A stretch of 64,000 nt of DNA, taken from NCBI GenBank assembly GCA_016716435.1, contig JADJWI010000003.1:1054001-1118000 (forward strand). The letters run 5' to 3'. The notes beneath the pieces are model-generated. The model did not search any database. It was given only the letters and a program-made list of their open reading frames with translations, and was not told where the DNA came from. Positions within the stretch are counted from its first letter, which is position 1. Every line of letters starts with the position of its first letter. Source of the DNA: Acidobacteriota bacterium (GTDB lineage: Bacteria; Acidobacteriota; Blastocatellia; Pyrinomonadales; Pyrinomonadaceae). The translations under genes were made by a program, and so were the position numbers. Positions 7,767 through 16,348 of this stretch are shown here, piece by piece.

Positions 7767-7780
7767 GAACTTTACTTGAT

Positions 7781-7828
7781 CAAAAAAAGGCCGGGCGGGG
7801 AGAGTTTCCCTGGGCCCGGCTTTTTGAT
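7781..7828 (-). terminator. Intrinsic terminator of the E2 acyltransferase gene
   Basis: GCCGGGC (7790-7796) pairs with GCCCGGC (7814-7820), with outer ATCAAAAA/TTTTTGAT extension. The A-run at 7782-7788 is the U-tract on the minus strand. It sits 15 bp past the end of the gene. Confidence 0.85.
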
Positions 7829-7842
7829 GAGTGGCGAAAGCT

Positions 7843-9552
7843 TTAGATGCTGAAATCGGTGGTTTCTAGGTATTCCTTGAGCGCGGCGAGGTAGCGTTCG
7901 CCGTCGGCGCCGTCGACTACTCGGTGGTCGTAGGTCAGGGCAAAGTATGCCATCTGGCGGACGGCGATGTAGTCGTCGCCATCGGGCGTTGTCAGGACCT
8001 TCGCACGTTTCTCGATAGCACCGACGCAGAGAATCGCGACCTGCGGCTGATTGATGATCGGTGTGCCGTAGAGCCCGCCGAAAACTCCGGGGTTTGTGAT
8101 CGTGAACGTGCCGCCGGTGACCTCATCGGGGTTAAGCTTTTTGGCTCGGGCACGGTCGGCGAGGTCGTTTGCCGCGAGGGCGAGGCCGGAGAGCGAGAGC
8201 GTGTCGGCCTTTTTGATGACCGGGACGATCAGGCCCCAATCGAGCGCGACTGCCATGCCGAGATTGATGTCGCCTTTATAGACGACGTTCTCGCCATCAA
8301 CCTGAGCGTTGACGATCGGCAGCTTGCGGATGGCGTGTGTCGCAGCCTGAAAGATGAACGGCATGTAGCTGAGCTTGGTGCCATAACGCGCCTGGAACTC
8401 GGCCTTGTTACGCTCGCGGAACTTGGCGACGTTCGTCATGTCGATCTCGAAAACGCTGGTGACGTGTGCCGAGGTGCGCTTTGAGAAGGTCATGTGCTCG
8501 GCGATCTTTTTCCGCATCACGGACATTTTCTCGACGCGGTCGCCGGCGGATTGAACGATCGCGGTCGGCTTATATTCTGCCTTCGGTGCCGCGGAAGTCC
8601 CTGCGGCGCCTTTGGTGAGCAGGTCCTCCGGCCGGAGTGCGGCACCGGTCTCGATAAAGGAAAGGATGTCCTGTTTTGTTACGCGGCCGCTGATGCCCGA
8701 GCCGGGGATGCGGCTGATGTCGATGCCGTGTTCTTTGGCTATATTGCGGACGAGCGGGCTCGATTTTGTCCGGCGGAGTTCGTCGATATCTGCCGAACGG
8801 CCGTTCGAAGCCGGCATTGCAACACCGGCGGTGGCGGCTTCAGCTTTCGGTGCGGTTACGGGAACGGGCTCTGCTTTTGCGGGCGCGGCGGCGGGTTTCG
8901 GTGCTGCCGATGCGGCGCCTGCTGAAGTTCCGACGAGAGCGACGACAGCTCCGACCTCGACGGTTTCGCCTTCCTGGACGCGGATCTCAAGTAGCTTTCC
9001 GGCTGCTGGTGACGGAACCTCGGCGTCAACTTTGTCAGTCGAAATCTCGAGCAGCGGCTCGTCCTTCTCGATGGTGTCGCCGATGGCCTTTAGCCATTTT
9101 GAGACGGTGCCTTCGGTTATCGATTCGCCCATCTGCGGCATCACGATCTCGGTCGCATCGCCGCTGTCTGCCGTGCTTTCGGCCTGCGGTGCCGGGGTCG
9201 AGCTTGCCGCAACTGCATCAGCGATGATCGCCGGAGCGGGAGCTTCTTCGATCGGTGGAGTCACCGCTGCGGGGGCTTCCTCTTTTTTCGGAGCACTCGG
9301 TGCCGGAGCTTCGCCTTCGGCTCCGATGACGGCGACGACCGTTCCGACCTCTACGGTCTCGCCTTCCTGATGGCGTATTTCGAGAAGTTTGCCCGCCGCC
9401 GGACTTGGGACCTCGGCGTCGACCTTGTCGGTCGAGATCTCAAGGATCGCTTCGTCCTTTTCAATGGCGTCGCCAACCTGCTTTAACCATTTCGAGACGG
9501 TGCCCTCCGTGATCGATTCGCCCATCTGGGGCATTACAACTTCTACGCTCAT
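7843..9552 (-). CDS. sucB: 2-oxoacid dehydrogenase E2 (dihydrolipoyl acyltransferase), two lipoyl domains
   Basis: The 569-residue product has two N-terminal lipoyl domains (about residues 2-77 and 135-210), both with the EISTDKVDAEV lipoyl-lysine motif and MPQMGESITEGTVSKWL. Alanine/proline-rich swinging linkers separate them. An E3-binding peripheral domain (SSPLVRNIAKEHGIDIS..) follows near 265-300. The catalytic acyltransferase domain ends with DHRVVDGADG, which carries the active-site His and Asp. The GES motif and two-lipoyl layout are typical of 2-oxoglutarate dehydrogenase E2 in several phyla. A branched-chain or pyruvate E2 role cannot be excluded, so the symbol is tentative. The matching E3 is probably lpdA at 21422-22831, which is not adjacent. 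No E1 is visible in the window. Confidence 0.85.
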   Translation of the reverse strand: MSVEVVMPQMGESITEGTVSKWLKQVGDAIEKDEAILEISTDKVDAEVPSPAAGKLLEIRHQEGETVEVGTVVAVIGAEGEAPAPSAPKKEEAPAAVTPPIEEAPAPAIIADAVAASSTPAPQAESTADSGDATEIVMPQMGESITEGTVSKWLKAIGDTIEKDEPLLEISTDKVDAEVPSPAAGKLLEIRVQEGETVEVGAVVALVGTSAGAASAAPKPAAAPAKAEPVPVTAPKAEAATAGVAMPASNGRSADIDELRRTKSSPLVRNIAKEHGIDISRIPGSGISGRVTKQDILSFIETGAALRPEDLLTKGAAGTSAAPKAEYKPTAIVQSAGDRVEKMSVMRKKIAEHMTFSKRTSAHVTSVFEIDMTNVAKFRERNKAEFQARYGTKLSYMPFIFQAATHAIRKLPIVNAQVDGENVVYKGDINLGMAVALDWGLIVPVIKKADTLSLSGLALAANDLADRARAKKLNPDEVTGGTFTITNPGVFGGLYGTPIINQPQVAILCVGAIEKRAKVLTTPDGDDYIAVRQMAYFALTYDHRVVDGADGERYLAALKEYLETTDFSI

Positions 9553-9623
9553 ATGATCTCCGTGTCTTAAAACGTGCTGAATATAAAATGTTACAAATGA
9601 CTAGAATACAAGAATCCCGGGCC

Positions 9624-9652
9624 AAAAAAAAGCCGGGCACTTTTGGCCCGGT
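9624..9652 (-). terminator. Intrinsic terminator of the thioredoxin-fold gene
   Basis: GCCGGGC (9632-9638) pairs with GCCCGGT (9646-9652). The eight A at 9624-9631 form the U-tract on the minus strand. It lies 30 bp past the end of the 9682-10182 gene. Confidence 0.85.
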
Positions 9653-9681
9653 TCGTTAATGTCATGATGTTTGCGAGAGCT

Positions 9682-10182
9682 TTACCGCAACTGTTTTTCG
9701 ATGTCGGCGATAACGGCATTGAGTTCCGCCTCGCTCGCGGCCCCAAACTTAGTTGAAAGAATATTGCCGTTTCTCGCGACGACGAGCACCATTGCCTTGT
9801 CCTTTTCGTAGCCGTAGGTTTTCGCGACCTTACCGCCCCAATCGAGCAGGACAGGGAACTGCGTTTGCCGTTTGATCAGGCGGCGGACGAGCCCGCGGGC
9901 GTAGCTCGGCACGCCGCCTAGCGAGGCGATGCCGAACATATAGACCTTGCCGTCAAACTTTTTGTAGAGAGGCGTTGCCCATCCGTCGATCTGCTTCGCC
10001 CCGTCGCGGTCGCCGAATACGAAGACGACCGGCCGGTCGCTCGGAAAGTTGACCTCGACCTTTCGGTCATTCTGGTCCTGAAGGCTGAAGTTTGAGACGC
10101 GGCTTTGGCCGCTGACGCTCATGACCGCCGTCCAGAAAAGGACGCAAGCGGCCATGAAGAAAGTGAAAGTTTTCCTTCCCAT
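9682..10182 (-). CDS. Secreted thioredoxin-fold protein lacking a CxxC motif
   Basis: The 166-residue product has a signal peptide (MGRKTFTFFMAACVLFWTAVMSVSGQ). A redoxin-like core follows with FSLQDQNDRKVEVNFPSDRPVVFVFGDRDG, PVLLDWGGKVAKTYGYEKDKAMVLVV and a C-terminal helix. The position of the redox CxxC is occupied by GDRDG, so classical disulfide exchange is unlikely. The overall layout resembles YtfJ/redoxin-type periplasmic proteins. The gene is followed by a strong terminator. Upstream on the same strand is a DUF4242-type gene 72 bp away. The role is unknown. Confidence 0.7.
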   Translation of the reverse strand: MGRKTFTFFMAACVLFWTAVMSVSGQSRVSNFSLQDQNDRKVEVNFPSDRPVVFVFGDRDGAKQIDGWATPLYKKFDGKVYMFGIASLGGVPSYARGLVRRLIKRQTQFPVLLDWGGKVAKTYGYEKDKAMVLVVARNGNILSTKFGAASEAELNAVIADIEKQLR

Positions 10183-10254
10183 TGTCTGCTCGTTTCGAAA
10201 TGAACTTGCCTTTCATTTCGGCCGAGGGCAGAAAATGGTTTCGCGGGCGGCTTT

Positions 10255-10527
10255 TTAGCCGGCACGGGTGGGGTCGATGATGGCCCTGACCTCCGAAATT
10301 CGGTTGGCGGGGAAGCCGCTTTCGCGGGCGTGCTCTTCGATGAGTTCGGCGTTCGGTGCGGTGTAAACGCAGTAGATCTTGTCGTCGGTGACGTAGCTGT
10401 GGATCCACTGTATCTCGGCCCCAAGCTGATTGAGAACGCTACAGGACTTGGCCGAAGCTCCCTGCAGGTCCTCCGGGGACATCGAGCCGGCTCCGGGAAT
10501 CTCGCGTTCAATAACGAATTTCGGCAT
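10255..10527 (-). CDS. DUF4242-type small protein (SCO4226-like)
   Basis: The 90-residue product has the pattern of DUF4242: MPKFVIEREIPGAG at the start, then a helix with the SxxVLxxLG segment, then 'IQWIHSYVTDDKIYCVYTAPN' and 'EHARESGFPANRISEVRAIIDP'. Members form small ferredoxin-like barrels, and one Streptomyces member binds nickel; the function in this phylum is unknown. No signal peptide is present, so it is cytoplasmic. It is 17 bp downstream of the 10545-10997 gene on the same strand, so they are probably co-transcribed. A GGAGGAAAA-type ribosome site precedes the start. Confidence 0.8.
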   Translation of the reverse strand: MPKFVIEREIPGAGSMSPEDLQGASAKSCSVLNQLGAEIQWIHSYVTDDKIYCVYTAPNAELIEEHARESGFPANRISEVRAIIDPTRAG

Positions 10528-10544
10528 GGTTTTCCTCCTTTGGT

Positions 10545-10997
10545 CTAGCGGTCCAATTTTTTCGTCTCTTCCTCGTCCACGTCGGATTCGGCAAAGACCT
10601 GCTCGAGTGGAGTGTGCGAAGGAGGAAGCTCGGCACGGTATTCAGCGAGCGACCGATCGATCTCTTCGACCGCCGAGCGGCCGCGTTCCCAGTCATCCTT
10701 AGCGAGCTTGAGCGTCAGCTTGCCGTCCTGATTCGGGAGTTCGGAAAGGACGGCCATCGTCTGAGTTCGGATGACGATCTTCGCGCCTCGTTTGAAAAAG
10801 CCCTTGCGAAAGCGGATGTCCATTATCTCGGCAATCGGCAGGCGAACCTCTTTCACACCGCCGCCGATGATGCCGAAGAGCTTTGCTTCAAACTCGAGCA
10901 CGACGCCGGCTGAAGAGAATTTGGCGATCCCGTTGACCGACGTGAGGCCGTGGTTGGTCTCCGTCTTGAAGGGTACGCTTGAGAATCCGTTTGCCAT
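10545..10997 (-). CDS. Uncharacterised 150-residue cytoplasmic protein
   Basis: I do not recognise this family. The N-terminal two thirds alternate short strands (FSSAGVVLEFEAKLFG, VKEVRLPIAEIMDIRFRKGFFKRGAKIVIRT), a pattern like small PH-like/GRAM-like barrels. A charged helix and an acidic tail (AESDVDEEETKKLD) follow. There is no signal peptide or membrane segment. It starts three bases after the nhaA stop on the same strand, so translation is probably coupled, and it is followed by the DUF4242 gene. The coding quality is good and the frame is intact. Confidence 0.65.
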   Translation of the reverse strand: MANGFSSVPFKTETNHGLTSVNGIAKFSSAGVVLEFEAKLFGIIGGGVKEVRLPIAEIMDIRFRKGFFKRGAKIVIRTQTMAVLSELPNQDGKLTLKLAKDDWERGRSAVEEIDRSLAEYRAELPPSHTPLEQVFAESDVDEEETKKLDR

Positions 10998-11000
10998 AGG

Positions 11001-12269
11001 TCAGGCGGGTTGTTCCTCGCCGTTCTCGTCAACCTCATAATCCATCGTGTCCATGTCGAAGTCGCCGACATTCGGCTGGCCGAACAACTTGAGAAAAATG
11101 AAGCCCAAAGCTCCGGCTGTAACGGAAGCGACAAGGATCGCCATCTTTGACGAATTCACGGTCGCCGAGACGAAGTCCGGAGAGCCGCCGACGAACGCAA
11201 GATTAGTGATAAAGATCGACATTGTAAACCCGATGCCGCCAAGAAAGCCTGCGCCGAGCACGTGTTTCCAATTAAGATCGAGCGGCAAGCGGCAAATGCC
11301 TACCATTACAGCAATGAATGCGACGAGGGTAATGCCGATGGGCTTGCCGACGACCAGGCCGAGAATGATGCCGAGGCTGTTTGTAGTTGAGAGGTCCGCT
11401 GCCCAGTCTCCCCCGATGACGATGCCGGTATTTGCGAGGGCGAAGATCGGCAAGATGATGAACGCGACCGGCCGGTGGATCAAATGCTCGAGCCTGTAGG
11501 ACGGTGATTTCTCGTCATCACGTTTGTGGGTGAAGGGAATGGCAAACGCGAGAAGCACGCCCGCGATAGTTGCGTGAACGCCCGATTTGAGCATGAAGAA
11601 CCACATGAAAAGCCCGCCGACGAGATACGGGATAAGGCTCATAACGCCGAGCCGGTTGATGGCGATCAGCAATGCGAAGACGCCGAGCGCAAGCCCAAGA
11701 TAGACCAGGGAGAGTTCGGCGGTGTAAAAGATAGCGATGATAATGATCGCACCGAGGTCGTCCATTACTGCGAGCGCGACAAGAAACACCTTGAGCGAAG
11801 CCGGAACACGGCTGCCGAGCAAGGCAAGGACGCCAATCGCGAAGGCGATGTCGGTCGCCATCGGGATACCGATACCGGCTTGTGTCGGAGTTCCGGCGTT
11901 AAAACCGAAGTGGATCAGCGCGGGAAGAGCAAGCCCGCCGATGGCGCCGAAGATCGGAAGCAGGGCGTTTCTGACGTTTGAAAGCTCGCCGGCGTAAAGT
12001 TCGCGTTCAAGTTCAAGCCCGATCATCAGAAAGAAGATCACCATCAGAGCGTCGTTGATCCAGTGTTCAACGCTGAGCCTCAGGAACCCCTCGACACCGA
12101 GGTATGTTTTCAAGTAGAAATCCGGATATGCCTGTCCGATGATGTTCGCCAGCAGAAGCGAAACAGCGGTACATCCGACCAGCACCATCGCGCTGGATTT
12201 CTCACTATCAAAAAACTCCTTGAACGCCTTTGTCAGGCGCTCATTTCTTATACGAAGTATTGGCTTCAT
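11001..12269 (-). CDS. nhaA: Na+/H+ antiporter NhaA
   Basis: The 422-residue product is an inner-membrane protein with about 11-12 hydrophobic segments. It carries NhaA signatures: WINDALMVIFFLMIGLELERE near residue 70, GMATDIAFAIGVLALLGSRVP with the Asp pair region (PMATDIAFA..VMDDLGAI), and a C-terminal GIGFTMSIFI. The two adjacent aspartates in VMDDLGA form the Na+/H+ site in this family. It exports Na+ in exchange for protons for pH and salt homeostasis. It heads a small group of ion-stress genes (exchanger, CBS protein, P-type ATPase, Usp) on the same strand, although a 155-bp gap separates it from the exchanger. Confidence 0.95.
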   Translation of the reverse strand: MKPILRIRNERLTKAFKEFFDSEKSSAMVLVGCTAVSLLLANIIGQAYPDFYLKTYLGVEGFLRLSVEHWINDALMVIFFLMIGLELERELYAGELSNVRNALLPIFGAIGGLALPALIHFGFNAGTPTQAGIGIPMATDIAFAIGVLALLGSRVPASLKVFLVALAVMDDLGAIIIIAIFYTAELSLVYLGLALGVFALLIAINRLGVMSLIPYLVGGLFMWFFMLKSGVHATIAGVLLAFAIPFTHKRDDEKSPSYRLEHLIHRPVAFIILPIFALANTGIVIGGDWAADLSTTNSLGIILGLVVGKPIGITLVAFIAVMVGICRLPLDLNWKHVLGAGFLGGIGFTMSIFITNLAFVGGSPDFVSATVNSSKMAILVASVTAGALGFIFLKLFGQPNVGDFDMDTMDYEVDENGEEQPA

Positions 12270-12424
12270 CGGTTAAAAAGTATTATTGCTATGGTCTCTC
12301 GAGCCCGACGGATACACAGCGGAGGCCGTCACGCCCTCGCATGTTTACGTCAAAGCCCGAACATTGCTCAAACTATATAGATTTATACAAAAGCCCCGAA
12401 AACTCAATTTGCCATTTACCGATT

Positions 12425-13351
12425 CTAGCGATAGCCGACGATGGTGATCAGGTAGGCGGTATACAAGGCAAAGAGAATCAGACCGCGAGTTCGGCCGATC
12501 ACGCCGTCACGTCCAGGAAATGTGAGAGCGACCGTAACGACGCCAAAGCCAAGCCCTACGGCGACCTCGCCGACCGGCAGGCCGGTCATTGGGGTAATAA
12601 GGGCGGCGACTGAAACTATCCAGAGGTTATTGAAGATATTGCTCCCGAGGATCATCCCGAGCCCGATCTCTTCGTGACCGCGAAGCTTTGAGATGATAAC
12701 GGTCGCAAGCTCAGGCATCGATGTGCCGACCGCAACAACGGTCGCTCCGACAATGAAGGCATTGAGCCCGTAGGAAAGTGCGATGGACTTTGCCCCGGTC
12801 ACGATCAGGTGGCCGGCGAGGACCAATGAGACGAGCCCGCCAACAGCGGAAAGAACTATGATCGTTTTTCCTTTGGTCTCCGGGAGATGAGCGAAACTGG
12901 CCCGCTGTTTGCGGACCTCGATCACCACCGCCACGATCCATGCGACAAAGACGAGGAGCATCACGGCTCCATCAAGCCGGGAGATCTCTCCATCGATGAG
13001 CAAAATGCCGGTCAGGATCGGGGCGAGAAGTGCTACTGGAAAGTCACGCTTTACGGTGTCTTTCGAGGCAGTGATCGCCGAAAAGGCGAGGGCGACCGAG
13101 AGGATCACCGCGATGTTGACGACGTTGCTGCCGAGAGCGTCGCCGAGCGCGATCTGCGGCGTGCCCTGGAGGGCCGAACCGACCGAGACCGCAAGTTCCG
13201 GGCTTGAGGTGGCGAAAGCCGCGATGGTCGCGGCGATTATCCCCGCAGGTACGCGTGCCCACCTCGCCAAGCCGACCGCGCCGCGGACGAACAGTTCGCC
13301 GCCGATCGCCGCCGCAGCCAACCCGCAAAGTAAAATCAGGTAATCACCCAC
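12425..13351 (-). CDS. Na+/Ca2+ exchanger-family (CaCA) antiporter
   Basis: The 308-residue membrane protein has two homologous halves, each with an alpha-repeat. The first is ATSSPELAVSVGSA..GDALGSNVVNIAV (about residues 47-85), and the second is GTSMPELATVIISKL..GMILGSNIFNN (about 208-245). These G(T/S)S.PE and GSN.(F/V)N motifs form the ion-binding site of YrbG/NCX-type exchangers. It exchanges Ca2+ (or another cation) for Na+ or H+ across the inner membrane. The start is 7 bp past the CBS-domain gene, so the two are probably translated together. Combined with the downstream P2A ATPase and NhaA, it suggests a calcium/sodium homeostasis unit. Confidence 0.92.
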   Translation of the reverse strand: MGDYLILLCGLAAAAIGGELFVRGAVGLARWARVPAGIIAATIAAFATSSPELAVSVGSALQGTPQIALGDALGSNVVNIAVILSVALAFSAITASKDTVKRDFPVALLAPILTGILLIDGEISRLDGAVMLLVFVAWIVAVVIEVRKQRASFAHLPETKGKTIIVLSAVGGLVSLVLAGHLIVTGAKSIALSYGLNAFIVGATVVAVGTSMPELATVIISKLRGHEEIGLGMILGSNIFNNLWIVSVAALITPMTGLPVGEVAVGLGFGVVTVALTFPGRDGVIGRTRGLILFALYTAYLITIVGYR

Positions 13352-13358
13352 AGCTTTT

Positions 13359-13811
13359 TCAAGCTCGCTCGTCGATCATCATTCGAAGCAGGTCGTGACG
13401 GGCAATTATCCCGACCGGGACGCCACTGCGGACGACCGGGAGCCGATTGATGTCGTGTTTTAGCATTAGCTCCACCGCAGAAGCGACCGGCTCGTCTTCT
13501 GCTATCGTAACGACCGAACGTACCATCACGTCTGCGACCGGCGTTGCTCTGGCCGAATCGTAGATCTTTTCCAGCCCATCCGGCGAAAGCCATTGGCCGA
13601 GCACCTGCGGTGCCCGAAAGGTCGAGAACGGCACGCCGACGCTCTTTGCGGCAAAACTCGATTCGGTTACAAGGCCGACAAGTTCGCCCGTTTCGCCGAC
13701 CACAGGAAGGCATCCGAAGCCCTTTTCGAGCATTTCCGTTGCCGCATCGGCAAGCGATGCGGTGGCCGATATTGTGACGACCGGCTGCGACATTAGTTCT
13801 TTGACCTTCAT
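13359..13811 (-). CDS. Tandem CBS-domain protein
   Basis: The 150-residue product is two CBS domains. The first starts MKVKELMSQPVVTISATASLADAATEML and the second V.DVMVRSVVTIAEDEPVASAVELML, each followed by the (L/R)PVV..G..VG(L/I)(V/I) strand pair. CBS pairs bind adenosyl nucleotides and usually regulate a partner protein. Placed between a Na/Ca exchanger and a P-type ATPase with very short gaps, it may sense energy charge for one of these transporters; that is inference. No catalytic domain is attached. Confidence 0.9.
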   Translation of the reverse strand: MKVKELMSQPVVTISATASLADAATEMLEKGFGCLPVVGETGELVGLVTESSFAAKSVGVPFSTFRAPQVLGQWLSPDGLEKIYDSARATPVADVMVRSVVTIAEDEPVASAVELMLKHDINRLPVVRSGVPVGIIARHDLLRMMIDERA

Positions 13812-13841
13812 AAACTTCGTTTCCCGCGGGCGCCCCGGCGG

Positions 13842-16325
13842 TCACCTCGCCCTTAGTGCAAGCCGCCGGTCGACCACGACAAATATTTCGGCCGCCAGCC
13901 ATGTGACAACGATCGCCACTCCAATGATACCGACTGCCGCCGGATCAAGCCATTCAAGGCCAAGCAGGCGTCTGAGCGGCGGCAGGTAGAGGGTAGCAAC
14001 CTGCAGAACAATGCCAGCCGCGACGGCTAAATGGAGGACGTTGTTCCGCTCGGGGGCGAACGATATCCTCCGCGAAGGGTATGCCATTACGAGCTGCGCG
14101 ATCGACTCGAAGACGAAAACGCCCGTTCGCGTTGCGAGCAGGCTGTAGCCCCATTTTGGCATCATCACAAGCAAGACGCCGCCCATCAGAGCCTTGAAAA
14201 ACCCGGTCCAGACAATGAACCGGACCGAGACGCGGTCGAGGAGCGGTTCGGATGGATCGCGAGGCCGCTGCCTCATCACACCGTGGTCGCGGTCGAGCCC
14301 GAGTGCGAGTGCCGGCGGGCCATCGGCGATAATGTTGATCCAGAGTAGCTGAACGGCGGTGAGCGGCAGCAAGAGCCCTCCCATCTCGTCAGTTAACCCG
14401 AGAAGGAACGACCCAAATGCTCCGCCGACCACCAAAAGGACCAAAGCAAAATTGGTCGAAAAAAGAAACCGGATGAACTTCTGTATATTCTCGTAGATGT
14501 TCCTTCCTTCCTCGATCGCGGTCACGATCGTGGCGAAGTTGTCATCCATCAGGACCAGGTCCGCCACTTCGCGGGTGACGTCGCTGCCGCGGTTGCCCAT
14601 TGCCACGCCGACATCCGCTCGCTTTAGGGCGGGAGCGTCGTTGACGCCGTCGCCCGTCATTGCGACGATCTCGCCGTTTGCCTTGAGGGCACTTACGAGA
14701 CGCAGTTTATGTTCGGGGTTGACCCGGGCAAAGATGCTGGTTTCCGCGACAGCCCTCCGAAGCTCGTCCTCGGAAATGGACTCGATCTCCGCTCCGGTAA
14801 GCACGCCGGTTACGGGAATGCCGATATTTTCGGCGATCGCTCTCGCGGTCGCGGGGTGGTCGCCGGTCGCCATCAGCACGCGGATCCCGGCGTCGAGTGC
14901 GTTCTTGATCGCTCCGGGCACCTCGGCTCGCGGCGGGTCCCAGAGTTTTGCAACGCCCAGAAATTCGATCGTTCCATCACTGTCATCAGATCCCCGGCCA
15001 AATGCGAGAACGCGAAAACCCTCAGCGGCGAATCGCTCCGTGCGAGCCTGCCAGTCCGCTTTATCGGCGGCGGAAAGCGAGCTTTTCTCGAGCAGAACTT
15101 CGGGAGCACCCTTAAGAAAGTTGACCGTGCGGCCGCCTTCCGGCACGCTCACCTGCATGAATTTGTAGGCGCTATCAAAGGGGATCGAGGATGAGCGTGG
15201 GAAGCGGGATCGGACGTCGTCGATCGCGAGCCCTTGTTCGGCAGCGTATGAAAGCAATGCAAGCTCAAGCGGGTCGCCGATCTCGCCGTCGGCTTCCGCG
15301 TCGTTGGCGAGGGTCATCGCACGAAGCACAAGCTCGGCATCAGCGGCGTCGATGCCCTTGACGACCATTTTGTTTTCGGTGAGCGTGCCGGTCTTGTCGC
15401 TGGCAATGACGGTAACGGAGCCGAGAGCCTCGACAGCGCTCAAGCGGCGGACGACCGCCTTTCGCTTGGCCATCCGCTCGACACCGAGAGCCAGAGTTAG
15501 CGTAAGAACAGCGGGAAGCCCTTCGGGTATCGCGGCGACCGCCAGGGCCACTGCGAAGATCAGGACGTGCCCAAGCCTCGCCGTTCCTTCGATCATTAAT
15601 CCGCCGACGACGATCACGACCGCGAGCAAGAGCACGATCTTTGCGATCTGTCGGGCAAAGCCATCGAGCCTTTCCTCAAGCGGCGTCTTCCCGGCTTCGA
15701 TCTCGCCGATCATTACGGCAAGCCGTCCGGTCGCACTCTCTTTGCCGGTCCGCGAAACTTTGAAGAAGACCGTTCCGCGAACCAGGAGCGTACCGCTCAT
15801 TACTTCGTCGCCCTCGGAGCGTTCGACCGGGACGGATTCGCCGGTGAGTATCGATTCATCCAGCGAAACCGTTCCGTGGCCGAGCAAGATTCCATCGGCG
15901 GGAACGCGGTCGCCCGCCTCAAGGCGAACCACATCGTCGGGGACAAGTTCTGCTGCCGGAATATGAACGAGGTGGCCATCGCGAATAGCCCAGGCGAGCG
16001 GGGCGGCCATTTCCTTCAGCCGCGAAAGGGCGGCCTCGGACTTTCCTTCCTGATACATTCCGAGGCCTGCATTCAGGATCAGAATGACGGCGATGGCGAT
16101 AGATTCGAACGGAACGCCGACGGCACCTTCGAAGAACCAGATGAAGGCATCGACAATGAGGGCAAGAAGGAGAATGTAGATCAGCGGACTTTGAAACTGC
16201 TGAATGAACCGCGCAAGCAGGGAAGGCCCCGGCTTTTCCGCGACGGAATTTGGGCCGTGCTTTTCTAGTAGGGCCTTAGCCTCCGAGCTTGCAAGGCCGC
16301 CAAATTTAGCGAGTTCCAGTCCCAT
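13842..16325 (-). CDS. P2A-type cation (calcium) transporting ATPase
   Basis: The 827-residue product has all P-type ATPase blocks: actuator TGES (161-164), TM4 PEGLP (267-271), phosphorylation motif DKTGTLT with Asp310, the nucleotide-binding K(G/A)APE region (FLKGAPEVLL), then MATGDHPATA and TGDGVNDAPAL in the P domain. PEGLP and the later LLWINIIADGPPALALG match SERCA/PMR1-like Ca2+ (or Ca/Mn) pumps rather than heavy-metal or K+ pumps. About ten membrane helices are visible. It uses ATP to export Ca2+ from the cytoplasm. The neighbours are the CBS protein downstream (30 bp) and a universal stress protein upstream (23 bp), which looks like one operon. Confidence 0.93.
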   Translation of the reverse strand: MGLELAKFGGLASSEAKALLEKHGPNSVAEKPGPSLLARFIQQFQSPLIYILLLALIVDAFIWFFEGAVGVPFESIAIAVILILNAGLGMYQEGKSEAALSRLKEMAAPLAWAIRDGHLVHIPAAELVPDDVVRLEAGDRVPADGILLGHGTVSLDESILTGESVPVERSEGDEVMSGTLLVRGTVFFKVSRTGKESATGRLAVMIGEIEAGKTPLEERLDGFARQIAKIVLLLAVVIVVGGLMIEGTARLGHVLIFAVALAVAAIPEGLPAVLTLTLALGVERMAKRKAVVRRLSAVEALGSVTVIASDKTGTLTENKMVVKGIDAADAELVLRAMTLANDAEADGEIGDPLELALLSYAAEQGLAIDDVRSRFPRSSSIPFDSAYKFMQVSVPEGGRTVNFLKGAPEVLLEKSSLSAADKADWQARTERFAAEGFRVLAFGRGSDDSDGTIEFLGVAKLWDPPRAEVPGAIKNALDAGIRVLMATGDHPATARAIAENIGIPVTGVLTGAEIESISEDELRRAVAETSIFARVNPEHKLRLVSALKANGEIVAMTGDGVNDAPALKRADVGVAMGNRGSDVTREVADLVLMDDNFATIVTAIEEGRNIYENIQKFIRFLFSTNFALVLLVVGGAFGSFLLGLTDEMGGLLLPLTAVQLLWINIIADGPPALALGLDRDHGVMRQRPRDPSEPLLDRVSVRFIVWTGFFKALMGGVLLVMMPKWGYSLLATRTGVFVFESIAQLVMAYPSRRISFAPERNNVLHLAVAAGIVLQVATLYLPPLRRLLGLEWLDPAAVGIIGVAIVVTWLAAEIFVVVDRRLALRAR

Positions 16326-16348
16326 CGATCATCGTTTCGAGTGCGGCC

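Noticed and set aside
8612..9370. 252-residue plus-strand frame over the E2 gene
   Set aside because: Ser/Ala-rich antisense of the lipoyl linkers; no independent signals.
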